Positions 44,711-52,166 of a stretch of DNA of 64,000 bases are shown piece by piece. Both the position numbers and the translations under genes were made by a program. This DNA is from Viridibacterium sp035456105 (GTDB lineage Bacteria > Pseudomonadota > Gammaproteobacteria > Burkholderiales > Rhodocyclaceae). The notes beneath the pieces are model-generated. The model was not told the origin of the DNA. It worked only from the letters and a program-made list of their open reading frames with translations, and ran no database searches. Location: the NCBI GenBank assembly GCA_035456105.1, contig DATIDV010000020.1:62001-126000 (forward strand), read 5' to 3'. Every line of letters begins with the position of its first letter. The stretch's first letter is position 1.

Positions 44711-45307
44711 ATGGAAATTTCGACGATCTTCTTCTACTTGCTGGCGACGGTACTGGTGGCTTCCGGGCTGCTGGTCATCGTCTCGCGCAATGCCATTCAT
44801 GCGGCACTCTTCCTGGTGCTGGCCTTCTTCACCTCGGGCGCAATCTGGATGATGCTGCATGCCGAGTTTCTGGCGATCGCGATCGTGTTGATCTATGTTG
44901 GCGCGGTGATGGTGCTGTTTCTGTTTGTCGTGATGATGCTGGACATCAATGTTGACAAGATGCGTGAAGGCTTCTGGCGCTATTTGCCAGTCGGTCTCAT
45001 CGTTGCGCTGGTGATGGTGGGCGAGATGGCGATGGTGCTCAACGGTGGCTATTTCCACCTTGAACCAGCTCCCGGTCCGACGGCTGCGGCCAGTAATACG
45101 CAGGATCTGGCCCGCGAGTTGTTCACGAATTACGCCTACCCGTTTGAGATTGCTTCGCTGATCCTGCTGGTGGCGATGATCGCGGCCGTGGCTCTGACTT
45201 TCCGTCGTCGTCAGGGGCTTAAGAACGTCGATCCTGCGCAGCAAATTGTCGTCAAGGCTGCCGATCGCATGCGCATCGTGTCGATGCCTTCTGCAGGCGA
45301 GGAATAA
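44711..45307 (+). CDS. nuoJ: NADH-quinone oxidoreductase subunit J
   Basis: NuoJ is a membrane subunit of complex I with five helices. The 198-residue product shows NAIHAALFLVLAFF and the third-helix region IVLIYVGAVMVLFLFVVMML, which is pi-bulged in known structures. The 96 bases after nuoI hold no gene. Confidence 0.95.
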   Translation: MEISTIFFYLLATVLVASGLLVIVSRNAIHAALFLVLAFFTSGAIWMMLHAEFLAIAIVLIYVGAVMVLFLFVVMMLDINVDKMREGFWRYLPVGLIVALVMVGEMAMVLNGGYFHLEPAPGPTAAASNTQDLARELFTNYAYPFEIASLILLVAMIAAVALTFRRRQGLKNVDPAQQIVVKAADRMRIVSMPSAGEE

Positions 45308-45312
45308 ACAAG

Positions 45313-45618
45313 ATGCTGCCGCTCTCACACGTACTCATTCTCGGTTCCATCCTGTTCGCGATCAGCGTGGTCGGTATTTTCCTGAATCGGAAGAACCTGA
45401 TCGTCCTGCTGATGGCCATCGAATTAATGTTGCTGGCAGTGAACATGAATTTTGTTGCCTTCTCGTCCTACTTTCAGGATCTGGATGGTCAGATTTTTGT
45501 GTTCTTCATTCTGACCGTTGCGGCCGCTGAGTCCGCAATCGGTCTCGCCATTCTCGTGGTGCTGTTCCGCAATATGCGCTCGATTCACGTCGATGACCTC
45601 GACAGCCTGAAGGGTTGA
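45313..45618 (+). CDS. nuoK: NADH-quinone oxidoreductase subunit K
   Basis: NuoK is a three-helix membrane subunit in the proton path. The 101-residue product has the two conserved helix glutamates, in MAIELMLLAVN and AAAESAIGLAI. Confidence 0.97.
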   Translation: MLPLSHVLILGSILFAISVVGIFLNRKNLIVLLMAIELMLLAVNMNFVAFSSYFQDLDGQIFVFFILTVAAAESAIGLAILVVLFRNMRSIHVDDLDSLKG

Positions 45619-45628
45619 GATCAAAACA

Positions 45629-47731
45629 ATGACCGCGATGCAGAAACTCTACCTTCTCGTTCCCCTCGCTCCGCTGGCGGGTGCCATCCTGGCTGGCCTG
45701 TTCGGGCGTGCCATCGGCCGCACGGCTGCGCACGTTGTCACGATTCTTGGCGTCCTCGTTGCGCTGATCGCTTCCTGCTACATCTTCCAGGATGTGCGCG
45801 CCGGTAACACCTTCGATGGCGCGCTCTATACATGGGCAACCAGTGGCGGCATCAAGTTTGAAGTCGGCTTCCTGATCGATAGCCTGACCGTGATGATGAT
45901 GCTGGTCGTGACTTTCGTGTCGCTGATGGTGCACCTCTACACCGTCGGCTACATGAGTGAAGATCCCGGCTATCAGCGCTTCTTCAGCTACATCTCGCTG
46001 TTCACTTTCTCGATGCTGATGCTCGTCATGAGCAACAACTTCCTGCAACTGTTCTTCGGCTGGGAAGCGGTAGGTCTGGTGTCGTACCTGCTGATCGGTT
46101 TCTGGTATACGCGGCCGACGGCGATCTACGCCAATCTCAAGGCCTTCCTGGTTAATCGCGTGGGTGACTTCGGCTTCTTGCTCGGCATCGCTCTTATCGC
46201 GGCATTTGCCGGCACACTCAATTACGCGGAAGTCTTTGCCAAGGGCACTGAGCTGGCTGCGATGACTGTGCCATCGACCGGCTGGCCGATGATGACGGCA
46301 ATCTGCATCTGCCTGTTCATCGGCGCAATGGGCAAATCGGCGCAAGTACCGCTGCATGTCTGGCTGCCCGATTCGATGGAAGGCCCGACACCGATCTCGG
46401 CACTGATCCATGCGGCAACCATGGTGACTGCAGGTATCTTCATGGTGACGCGCATGTCGCCGCTGTTCGAGTTGTCTGAAACGGCCTTGTCCTTCGTACT
46501 GGTGATCGGTGCGACGACGGCGCTGTTCATGGGCTTTCTTGGCATCATCCAGAACGATATCAAGCGCGTTGTCGCCTACTCGACACTTTCGCAACTTGGT
46601 TACATGACCGTCGCACTAGGCGCGTCAGCCTACTCGGCAGCCGTGTTCCACCTGATGACGCATGCCTTCTTCAAGGCCTTGCTGTTCCTCGGTGCGGGTT
46701 CGGTGATCATCGGCATGCACCACGATCAGGACATCCGCAACATGGGTGGTCTGTGGAAGTACATGAAGGTGACCTGGATTACCTCGCTGCTCGGCTCGCT
46801 GGCTCTGATCGGTTTTCCGTTTTTCTCCGGCTTCTACTCGAAGGATTCGATCATCGAGGCCGTAGCTGAATCGCATCGCTGGGGTTCAGGCTATGCCTAC
46901 TTCTGCGTGATCGCGGGTGTCTTCATCACAGCCTTCTACTCGTTCCGCATGTACTTCCTTGTCTTCCACGGCGAGGAGCGCTTCGGTAAGACACATGATC
47001 ATCACGACGATCACCCTGTAATTGCGCACGACGACTCACATCACGGCGCCGAAAGCAGTCACGGTCACGACGCCGCAAATGCTGAAGAAGATCATGACGA
47101 GCATCATCATGGCCTGGCGCCGGGCCAGAAACCGCACGAGTCGCCATGGGTCGTGACGCTACCGTTGGTCCTGCTGGCAATTCCGTCGGTGCTGATCGGT
47201 TTCTTCACCATCGATCCGATGCTGTTCGGCGAATGGTTTAAGGGGGCGGTAACGGTTGCAGAGCATAACGATGTGCTCGGCGAACTCGCTCATGAATTTC
47301 ATGGCCCGGTAGCCATGGTTCTGCATGGTTTGTTTAGCTTGCCATTCGGACTGGCGATGGCCGGTGTCGCGCTGTCCTGGTTCTTCTATCTGAAGCGTCC
47401 CGATATTCCGGCGGCCATTCAGCGCCGCTTCTCGGGTCTGTACGTGTTGCTCGACAACAAGTACTACTTCGACCGCTTCAACGAAATCGTCTTTGCCGGT
47501 GGTGCGCGTCGACTGGGCCGCATTTTCTGGAAAGCGGGTGATCAGACCTTGATTGATGGTCTGGCGGTGAATGGCACAGTCGGCTTGGTGGGAGCGATTT
47601 CGCAGATGATGCGTGGGCTGCAGTCTGGCTTTGTCTACCACTACGCTTTCTGGATCATTTCCGGTGTCGCGGTATTGCTGGTCTGGATGTTTCCGGTGAG
47701 TTTGCTCGGCAAGATCCTGAACCTGCTCTGA
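45629..47731 (+). CDS. nuoL: NADH-quinone oxidoreductase subunit L
   Basis: NuoL is the distal antiporter-like proton-pumping subunit with the long lateral helix. The 700-residue product has the family motifs FFGWEAVGLVSYLLIGFW and AMGKSAQVPLHVWLPDSMEGPT (split here for reading), with the key Glu and Lys residues. A His/Asp-rich loop at about 454-496 (nt 46990-47115) lies between membrane helices and contains over a dozen His. Such loops occur in some betaproteobacterial NuoL and could bind metal; a function is not shown. Confidence 0.97.
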   Translation: MTAMQKLYLLVPLAPLAGAILAGLFGRAIGRTAAHVVTILGVLVALIASCYIFQDVRAGNTFDGALYTWATSGGIKFEVGFLIDSLTVMMMLVVTFVSLMVHLYTVGYMSEDPGYQRFFSYISLFTFSMLMLVMSNNFLQLFFGWEAVGLVSYLLIGFWYTRPTAIYANLKAFLVNRVGDFGFLLGIALIAAFAGTLNYAEVFAKGTELAAMTVPSTGWPMMTAICICLFIGAMGKSAQVPLHVWLPDSMEGPTPISALIHAATMVTAGIFMVTRMSPLFELSETALSFVLVIGATTALFMGFLGIIQNDIKRVVAYSTLSQLGYMTVALGASAYSAAVFHLMTHAFFKALLFLGAGSVIIGMHHDQDIRNMGGLWKYMKVTWITSLLGSLALIGFPFFSGFYSKDSIIEAVAESHRWGSGYAYFCVIAGVFITAFYSFRMYFLVFHGEERFGKTHDHHDDHPVIAHDDSHHGAESSHGHDAANAEEDHDEHHHGLAPGQKPHESPWVVTLPLVLLAIPSVLIGFFTIDPMLFGEWFKGAVTVAEHNDVLGELAHEFHGPVAMVLHGLFSLPFGLAMAGVALSWFFYLKRPDIPAAIQRRFSGLYVLLDNKYYFDRFNEIVFAGGARRLGRIFWKAGDQTLIDGLAVNGTVGLVGAISQMMRGLQSGFVYHYAFWIISGVAVLLVWMFPVSLLGKILNLL

Positions 47732-47758
47732 ATACAAAATAATTAACGGATACCTCAG

Positions 47759-49240
47759 ATGACCGGTGTGCCTTACCTCAGTCTTTCCATCTGGATACCG
47801 ATCTTCGGTGGCTTGCTTACGCTTGCCAGCGGCAGTGATCGCAACGCCGGTATTGCGCGAGTGATTGCGTTGATTACGGCCATCGCCGGCCTGGCGGTGA
47901 CGCTCCCGCTGTTCGCGCATTTCGATGTAGCCAGTGCGGCCATGCAATTTCAGGAAGATGCTGCGTGGATTCCGTACATGCGCATCAACTACAGCCTCGG
48001 CGTGGACGGCATTTCCATGCCTTTCGTCCTGCTCAATAGCTTCATTACTTTGATCGTTATTGTCGCAGGCTGGGAGGTTATCCAGACCAAGGTTGCTCAG
48101 TACATGGCGGCCTTTCTGATCATGTCGGGTCTGCTCAACGGGATTTTCTCCGCACTCGATGGCGTGCTGTTTTACGTGTTCTTTGAAGCCTCGCTGATTC
48201 CGCTGTATCTGATCATCGGTATCTGGGGTGGCGCGAACCGTGTGTATGCCGCGTTGAAGTTCTTCCTCTACACGCTGCTAGGCTCGCTGCTGATGCTGGT
48301 GGCATTCATCTATCTATTCCAGCATTCAGGTGGCAGCTTCAGCATCCTCGACTGGCATGACCTTAAGTTGAGCGAATCTTCGCAGGCGTGGATCTTCTGG
48401 GCTTTCCTGCTCTCATTCGCTGTCAAGGTGCCCATGTGGCCGGTACATACTTGGTTGCCAGATGCTCACGTGGAGGCTCCGACAGGTGGCTCGGTGGTGC
48501 TGGCCGCGATCGCCTTGAAGCTGGGCGCGTACGGTTTCCTGCGATTCTCCTTGCCCATCGTGCCGGACGCCGCGCAGTACTTCGCGCCGCTGATGATCAC
48601 TCTGTCGCTCATTGCGGTCATCTACATCGGCTTTGTCGCGCTCGTGCAAACCGACATGAAAAAGCTCGTGGCGTACTCGTCCATTTCACACATGGGTTTC
48701 GTGACACTGGGCTTCTTCATGTTCAATCAGCTCGGCGTGGAAGGAGCACTGGTGCAGATGATTTCGCATGGCTTCGTGTCCGGTGCGATGTTCCTGTGTA
48801 TCGGTGTGCTCTACGATCGCATGCATAGTCGCCAGATTGCCGACTACGGCGGCGTCGTGAACCGCATGCCGAAGTTCGCCGCCTTGTTCATGCTGTTTGC
48901 CATGGCCAACGCGGGTCTGCCAGCCACCAGTGGTTTTGTCGGCGAGTTCATGGTCATTCTCGGCGCGGTGAAATTCAATTTCTGGATTGGTTTCGCAGCG
49001 GCCATCACGTTGATCATGGGTGCCGCTTACACCCTCTGGATGTACAAGCGCGTCGTCTTCGGCGCAGTCGGCAACTCGCATGTGGCCGAGCTTGAAGACA
49101 TCAACAAGCGTGAATTCGCATTCCTTGCCGTGCTCGCTGTGTGCGTGCTGGTGATGGGCTTGTATCCACTGCCGATTACCGAAGTGATGCATGCGTCCGT
49201 GACCGACCTGCTGCAACACGTGGCAGCAGGCAAGCTGTAG
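47759..49240 (+). CDS. nuoM: NADH-quinone oxidoreductase subunit M
   Basis: NuoM is the middle antiporter-like proton-pumping subunit. The 493-residue product shows FFEASLIPLYLIIGIWGG with the essential Glu and VKVPMWPVHTWLPDAHVEAP with the conserved Lys. About fourteen helices are visible. Confidence 0.97.
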   Translation: MTGVPYLSLSIWIPIFGGLLTLASGSDRNAGIARVIALITAIAGLAVTLPLFAHFDVASAAMQFQEDAAWIPYMRINYSLGVDGISMPFVLLNSFITLIVIVAGWEVIQTKVAQYMAAFLIMSGLLNGIFSALDGVLFYVFFEASLIPLYLIIGIWGGANRVYAALKFFLYTLLGSLLMLVAFIYLFQHSGGSFSILDWHDLKLSESSQAWIFWAFLLSFAVKVPMWPVHTWLPDAHVEAPTGGSVVLAAIALKLGAYGFLRFSLPIVPDAAQYFAPLMITLSLIAVIYIGFVALVQTDMKKLVAYSSISHMGFVTLGFFMFNQLGVEGALVQMISHGFVSGAMFLCIGVLYDRMHSRQIADYGGVVNRMPKFAALFMLFAMANAGLPATSGFVGEFMVILGAVKFNFWIGFAAAITLIMGAAYTLWMYKRVVFGAVGNSHVAELEDINKREFAFLAVLAVCVLVMGLYPLPITEVMHASVTDLLQHVAAGKL

Positions 49241-49280
49241 TCAGCTGTGATCCGGATACTGAAAATCAGACAGGCATAAA

Positions 49281-50744
49281 ATGGAATTCCAGATACCAGA
49301 CTTTTACCCGGCCGCCGCAGAGTTGTTCGTTGCGGGCATGGCTTTGCTCGTGCTCCTGGTGGTGTCGTTCGTGCGGCGTGGCGCGACCGTTGCGTACTGG
49401 CTGACACAGGTAACCGTGGTCGGCATGGCGGCAGTAGCGCTGCTGTCCGGCCGTGATGTGGGCTTCACCTTCGGCCAGATGTATATCGATGATCCGCTGG
49501 GCGACTTTCTCAAGCTGTGGGTCGCATTGTCGGTTCTGACCAGTTTGTTCTATGGGCGTCGCTACCTCATTGATCGTGGCCTGGAGTCCGCCGAGTATTA
49601 CCTGATCTCCATGTTTGCGATGCTGGGTTCGATGATCCTGATCTCGGCAGGCAGCCTGCTGACGGTCTATCTGGGCCTCGAAATGCTGTCGCTATCTTCT
49701 TATGCGCTGGTTGCCATCAATCGCGACTCCACGCAGTCGACCGAAGCCGGCATGAAGTATTTCGTACTCGGGGCGCTGGCCTCGGGTCTGCTGCTGTACG
49801 GTATTTCGATGGTGTACGGTGCCACGCAGACCTTGAATATCATCGACGTGGCGCGTGCCCTGTTCGAGCAGCAGGCGAATCGTCCGGTGCTGATGTTCGG
49901 TCTGGTTTTCGTCGTGGCTGGCGTGGGTTTCAAGATGGGAGCCGTGCCTTTTCACATGTGGTTGCCGGACGTTTATCAAGGCGCACCAACAGCCGTGACC
50001 TTGCTGATCGCATCCGCTCCCAAGCTGGCCGCATTCGCGATGGCTTTCCGCCTTCTTGCCGTGGGTTTCTGGGATTTCGCGCAGCAGTGGCAGATGATGC
50101 TCATCCTGCTGGCCATTGGTTCGCTGGTGATCGGTAATCTCGGCGCGATTGCGCAGACGAATATCAAGCGCATGCTGGCATTCTCGACCATCGGTCACAT
50201 GGGTTTCATTCTCCTGGGCTTGGCCTCGGGCGTGGTTGGCGGAGAACGCTATCTGGCCGACAACGCATACTCTGCCGCATTGTTCTATGTCGTGACCTAT
50301 GTGCTGACCACGCTGGCTAGTTTCGGCATGGTCTTGCTGATGTCGCGTGCGGGCTTCGAAGCCGATCAGATCAGCGACTTCAAGGGTCTCAACAAACGCA
50401 ATAGTTGGTGGGCGGCGATGATGTCTATCGTCATGTTCTCGATGGCGGGCATTCCGTTCTTCGTCGGCTTCTTTTCGAAGTTCCTGGTGCTGCAGTTCGT
50501 AGTGGCGACGGATCACGTCTGGCTAGCCGTACTGGCAGTCATGATGTCGCTGATCGGAGCGTTCTACTATCTGCGTGTCGTCAAGCTCATGTACTTTGAT
50601 GAACCGCTCGATGAGTCGCCAATCGTTGCCGGCGTTGGTGTACGTCTCGTGTTGTCGGCCAATGTGCTGTCTATCGCGGCCTTGGGCCTTTTTCCGAACC
50701 TGCTGATGTACTTCTGCAGCCTCGTGATTCACGGTTCGTTCTAA
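49281..50744 (+). CDS. nuoN: NADH-quinone oxidoreductase subunit N
   Basis: NuoN is the third antiporter-like proton-pumping subunit. The 487-residue product has VYLGLEMLSLSSYALVAINR and GFKMGAVPFHMWLPDVYQGA. It ends the nuo operon, and the NUDIX gene follows after ten bases. Confidence 0.97.
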   Translation: MEFQIPDFYPAAAELFVAGMALLVLLVVSFVRRGATVAYWLTQVTVVGMAAVALLSGRDVGFTFGQMYIDDPLGDFLKLWVALSVLTSLFYGRRYLIDRGLESAEYYLISMFAMLGSMILISAGSLLTVYLGLEMLSLSSYALVAINRDSTQSTEAGMKYFVLGALASGLLLYGISMVYGATQTLNIIDVARALFEQQANRPVLMFGLVFVVAGVGFKMGAVPFHMWLPDVYQGAPTAVTLLIASAPKLAAFAMAFRLLAVGFWDFAQQWQMMLILLAIGSLVIGNLGAIAQTNIKRMLAFSTIGHMGFILLGLASGVVGGERYLADNAYSAALFYVVTYVLTTLASFGMVLLMSRAGFEADQISDFKGLNKRNSWWAAMMSIVMFSMAGIPFFVGFFSKFLVLQFVVATDHVWLAVLAVMMSLIGAFYYLRVVKLMYFDEPLDESPIVAGVGVRLVLSANVLSIAALGLFPNLLMYFCSLVIHGSF

Positions 50745-50754
50745 GCAATTACTC

Positions 50755-51303
50755 GTGACAGTTTCTGACCCCGCGCTGGGGGAGACCGGCGTCTCAAGTG
50801 AGCTTTTGGTTGACGGTCTACTCCTGAAGGCATGGCGCGACGAAGTGCGCCTGCCGGATGGTTCGATCTCCATCCGCGAATTCATCAAGCATCCTGGTGC
50901 CTGCATCGTCATTGCCGAGCTTCGTCCCGGTGTGCTGGTGTTCGAGCGTCAGTTCCGATATCCAGTAGGCCAGGTATTGATGGAGTTGCCAGCGGGCAAG
51001 CTGGATGCAGGTGAAGAGCCACTCGCATGCGCGCGCCGTGAGCTGCTGGAAGAGACGGGCTACGTGGCGGATTCGTGGCAGCACATTGCGACCCTGCATC
51101 CCTGCGTGGCCTATTCGAACGAACATATCGAAGTGTTTCTCGCGCGTGGATTGAAATACGAAGGCCAGCAACTCGACGAGGGTGAGTTTCTCGAAGTCTT
51201 CGAAATGAGTCTGAACGATGCAGAGGCTGCTGTATTCGATGGCCGCATCACCGATGCAAAGACCATTGCCTGCCTGTTCTGGGCGCGCCGCTTTCTCGCT
51301 TGA
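50755..51303 (+). CDS. NUDIX hydrolase, ADP-ribose pyrophosphatase type
   Basis: A NUDIX enzyme probably cleaving ADP-ribose or a related nucleotide sugar. The NUDIX box GX5EX7REXXEEXG is intact (GKLDAGEEPLACARRELLEETG), and the upstream EFIKHPGA...LVFERQFRYPVG region matches the ADP-ribose pyrophosphatase group. The GTG start ten bases after nuoN suggests it is co-transcribed with nuo, consistent with a link to NAD turnover (inference). The length is 182. Confidence 0.88.
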   Translation: MTVSDPALGETGVSSELLVDGLLLKAWRDEVRLPDGSISIREFIKHPGACIVIAELRPGVLVFERQFRYPVGQVLMELPAGKLDAGEEPLACARRELLEETGYVADSWQHIATLHPCVAYSNEHIEVFLARGLKYEGQQLDEGEFLEVFEMSLNDAEAAVFDGRITDAKTIACLFWARRFLA

Positions 51304-51337
51304 AATTGCCTCTTATCTCAAAGCGAGGCTTTGGGGT

Positions 51338-51365
51338 TTGATAAGAATCACAAGCTCTGTAAAAT
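51338..51365 (+). promoter_or_regulatory. Sigma-70 promoter for the cytochrome c pair
   Basis: TTGATA (51338-51343), a 16-base spacer and TAAAAT (51360-51365) lie about 75 bases before the first cytochrome gene and after the NUDIX stop. Confidence 0.5.
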
Positions 51366-51438
51366 CGCGACGTTTCGTTCGGTGCATTCTCGCACTGCAG
51401 GCATTCTCTATTTCAACTCATTGCAATCGAAAGCAATC

Positions 51439-51762
51439 ATGAAAATCACGGCTGTGCTGCTGGCGGCGAGCCTGGGGTTGAGCGCATTTGCTGCACAAGC
51501 AGTGGACGGGCGCCCTCAGATCGGCAAGAAGAAGATATCCATGTGTATCGGATGCCACGGCATTCCCGGCTACCGCACAACTTTCCCTGATACCTATCAG
51601 GTGCCGAAACTGGGCGGTCAGCATGCTGCCTATATCGTCAGCGCACTGCAGGCATACAAGTCCGGTGATCGCAAACATCCCGACATGAACAGCATCGCAA
51701 CGACCCTGTCCGATCAGGATATGGCCGACGTCGCGGCCTATTACGCTGACGCGAAGAAGTGA
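51439..51762 (+). CDS. Small periplasmic c-type cytochrome
   Basis: A 107-residue monoheme cytochrome c. A signal peptide covers residues 1-21 (ending AAQA) and the heme site is C36-IGC-H40. A Met in HPDMNSIATTLS is the probable sixth ligand. ATG at 51439 is used; the frame open to 51331 runs through the promoter. It is followed directly by a second cytochrome gene. The pair may pass electrons to a terminal oxidase, but the partner is unknown. Confidence 0.88.
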   Translation: MKITAVLLAASLGLSAFAAQAVDGRPQIGKKKISMCIGCHGIPGYRTTFPDTYQVPKLGGQHAAYIVSALQAYKSGDRKHPDMNSIATTLSDQDMADVAAYYADAKK

Positions 51763-51767
51763 GTCCC

Positions 51768-52091
51768 ATGATGAACAAATACCTGACCCTTTCGCTTGGC
51801 CTGCTCATGCTGGCGGGCTCTGCGCATGCAACTGGCGACATCGCTCGCGGCAAAGCCAAGTCCGTTACTTGCGCAGCCTGTCATGGTGTCGATGGCAATA
51901 GCGCCGTAGCAACCTTCCCGAAACTGGCTGGGCAGAATGAGGATTACATCGCTCACTCTCTGCGCGCTTACCAGAAGGGCACGCGCAAGAACGCCATGAT
52001 GTCGCCGATGGCCGCGCCCCTGTCTGCATCTGAAATCGAAGATCTGGCAGCATATTTCGCAAGCCAGACTGCGCTGGTGACGAAGAAGTAA
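51768..52091 (+). CDS. Small periplasmic c-type cytochrome (c4/c553-like)
   Basis: A 107-residue monoheme cytochrome c with a signal peptide (residues 1-21, ending AHA) and heme site C35-AAC-H39. A downstream Met in MMSPMAAPLS is the likely axial ligand. The layout, with GKAKSVTCAACHG and the C-terminal EIEDLAAYFASQ, resembles half of a cytochrome c4. It starts six bases after the first cytochrome stop (ATG at 51768 or 51771; the GTG at 51759 is less likely). Confidence 0.88.
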   Translation: MMNKYLTLSLGLLMLAGSAHATGDIARGKAKSVTCAACHGVDGNSAVATFPKLAGQNEDYIAHSLRAYQKGTRKNAMMSPMAAPLSASEIEDLAAYFASQTALVTKK

Positions 52092-52106
52092 GTACCGGGA
52101 ATCTGC

Positions 52107-52152
52107 AATAAAAAACGCGGCCCTCATGTTTCATGGGGCCGCGTTTTTTATT
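52107..52152. terminator. Bidirectional terminator between the cytochrome gene and nrdJ
   Basis: A 17-base perfect stem (52107-52123 with 52136-52152, core CGCGGCCC/GGGCCGCG) extends inward as TCATG-TTT-CATGG. It is A-rich on one side and T-rich on the other, so it works for both converging genes. Confidence 0.88.
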
Positions 52153-52166
52153 GTCTGCTGAGAGAC

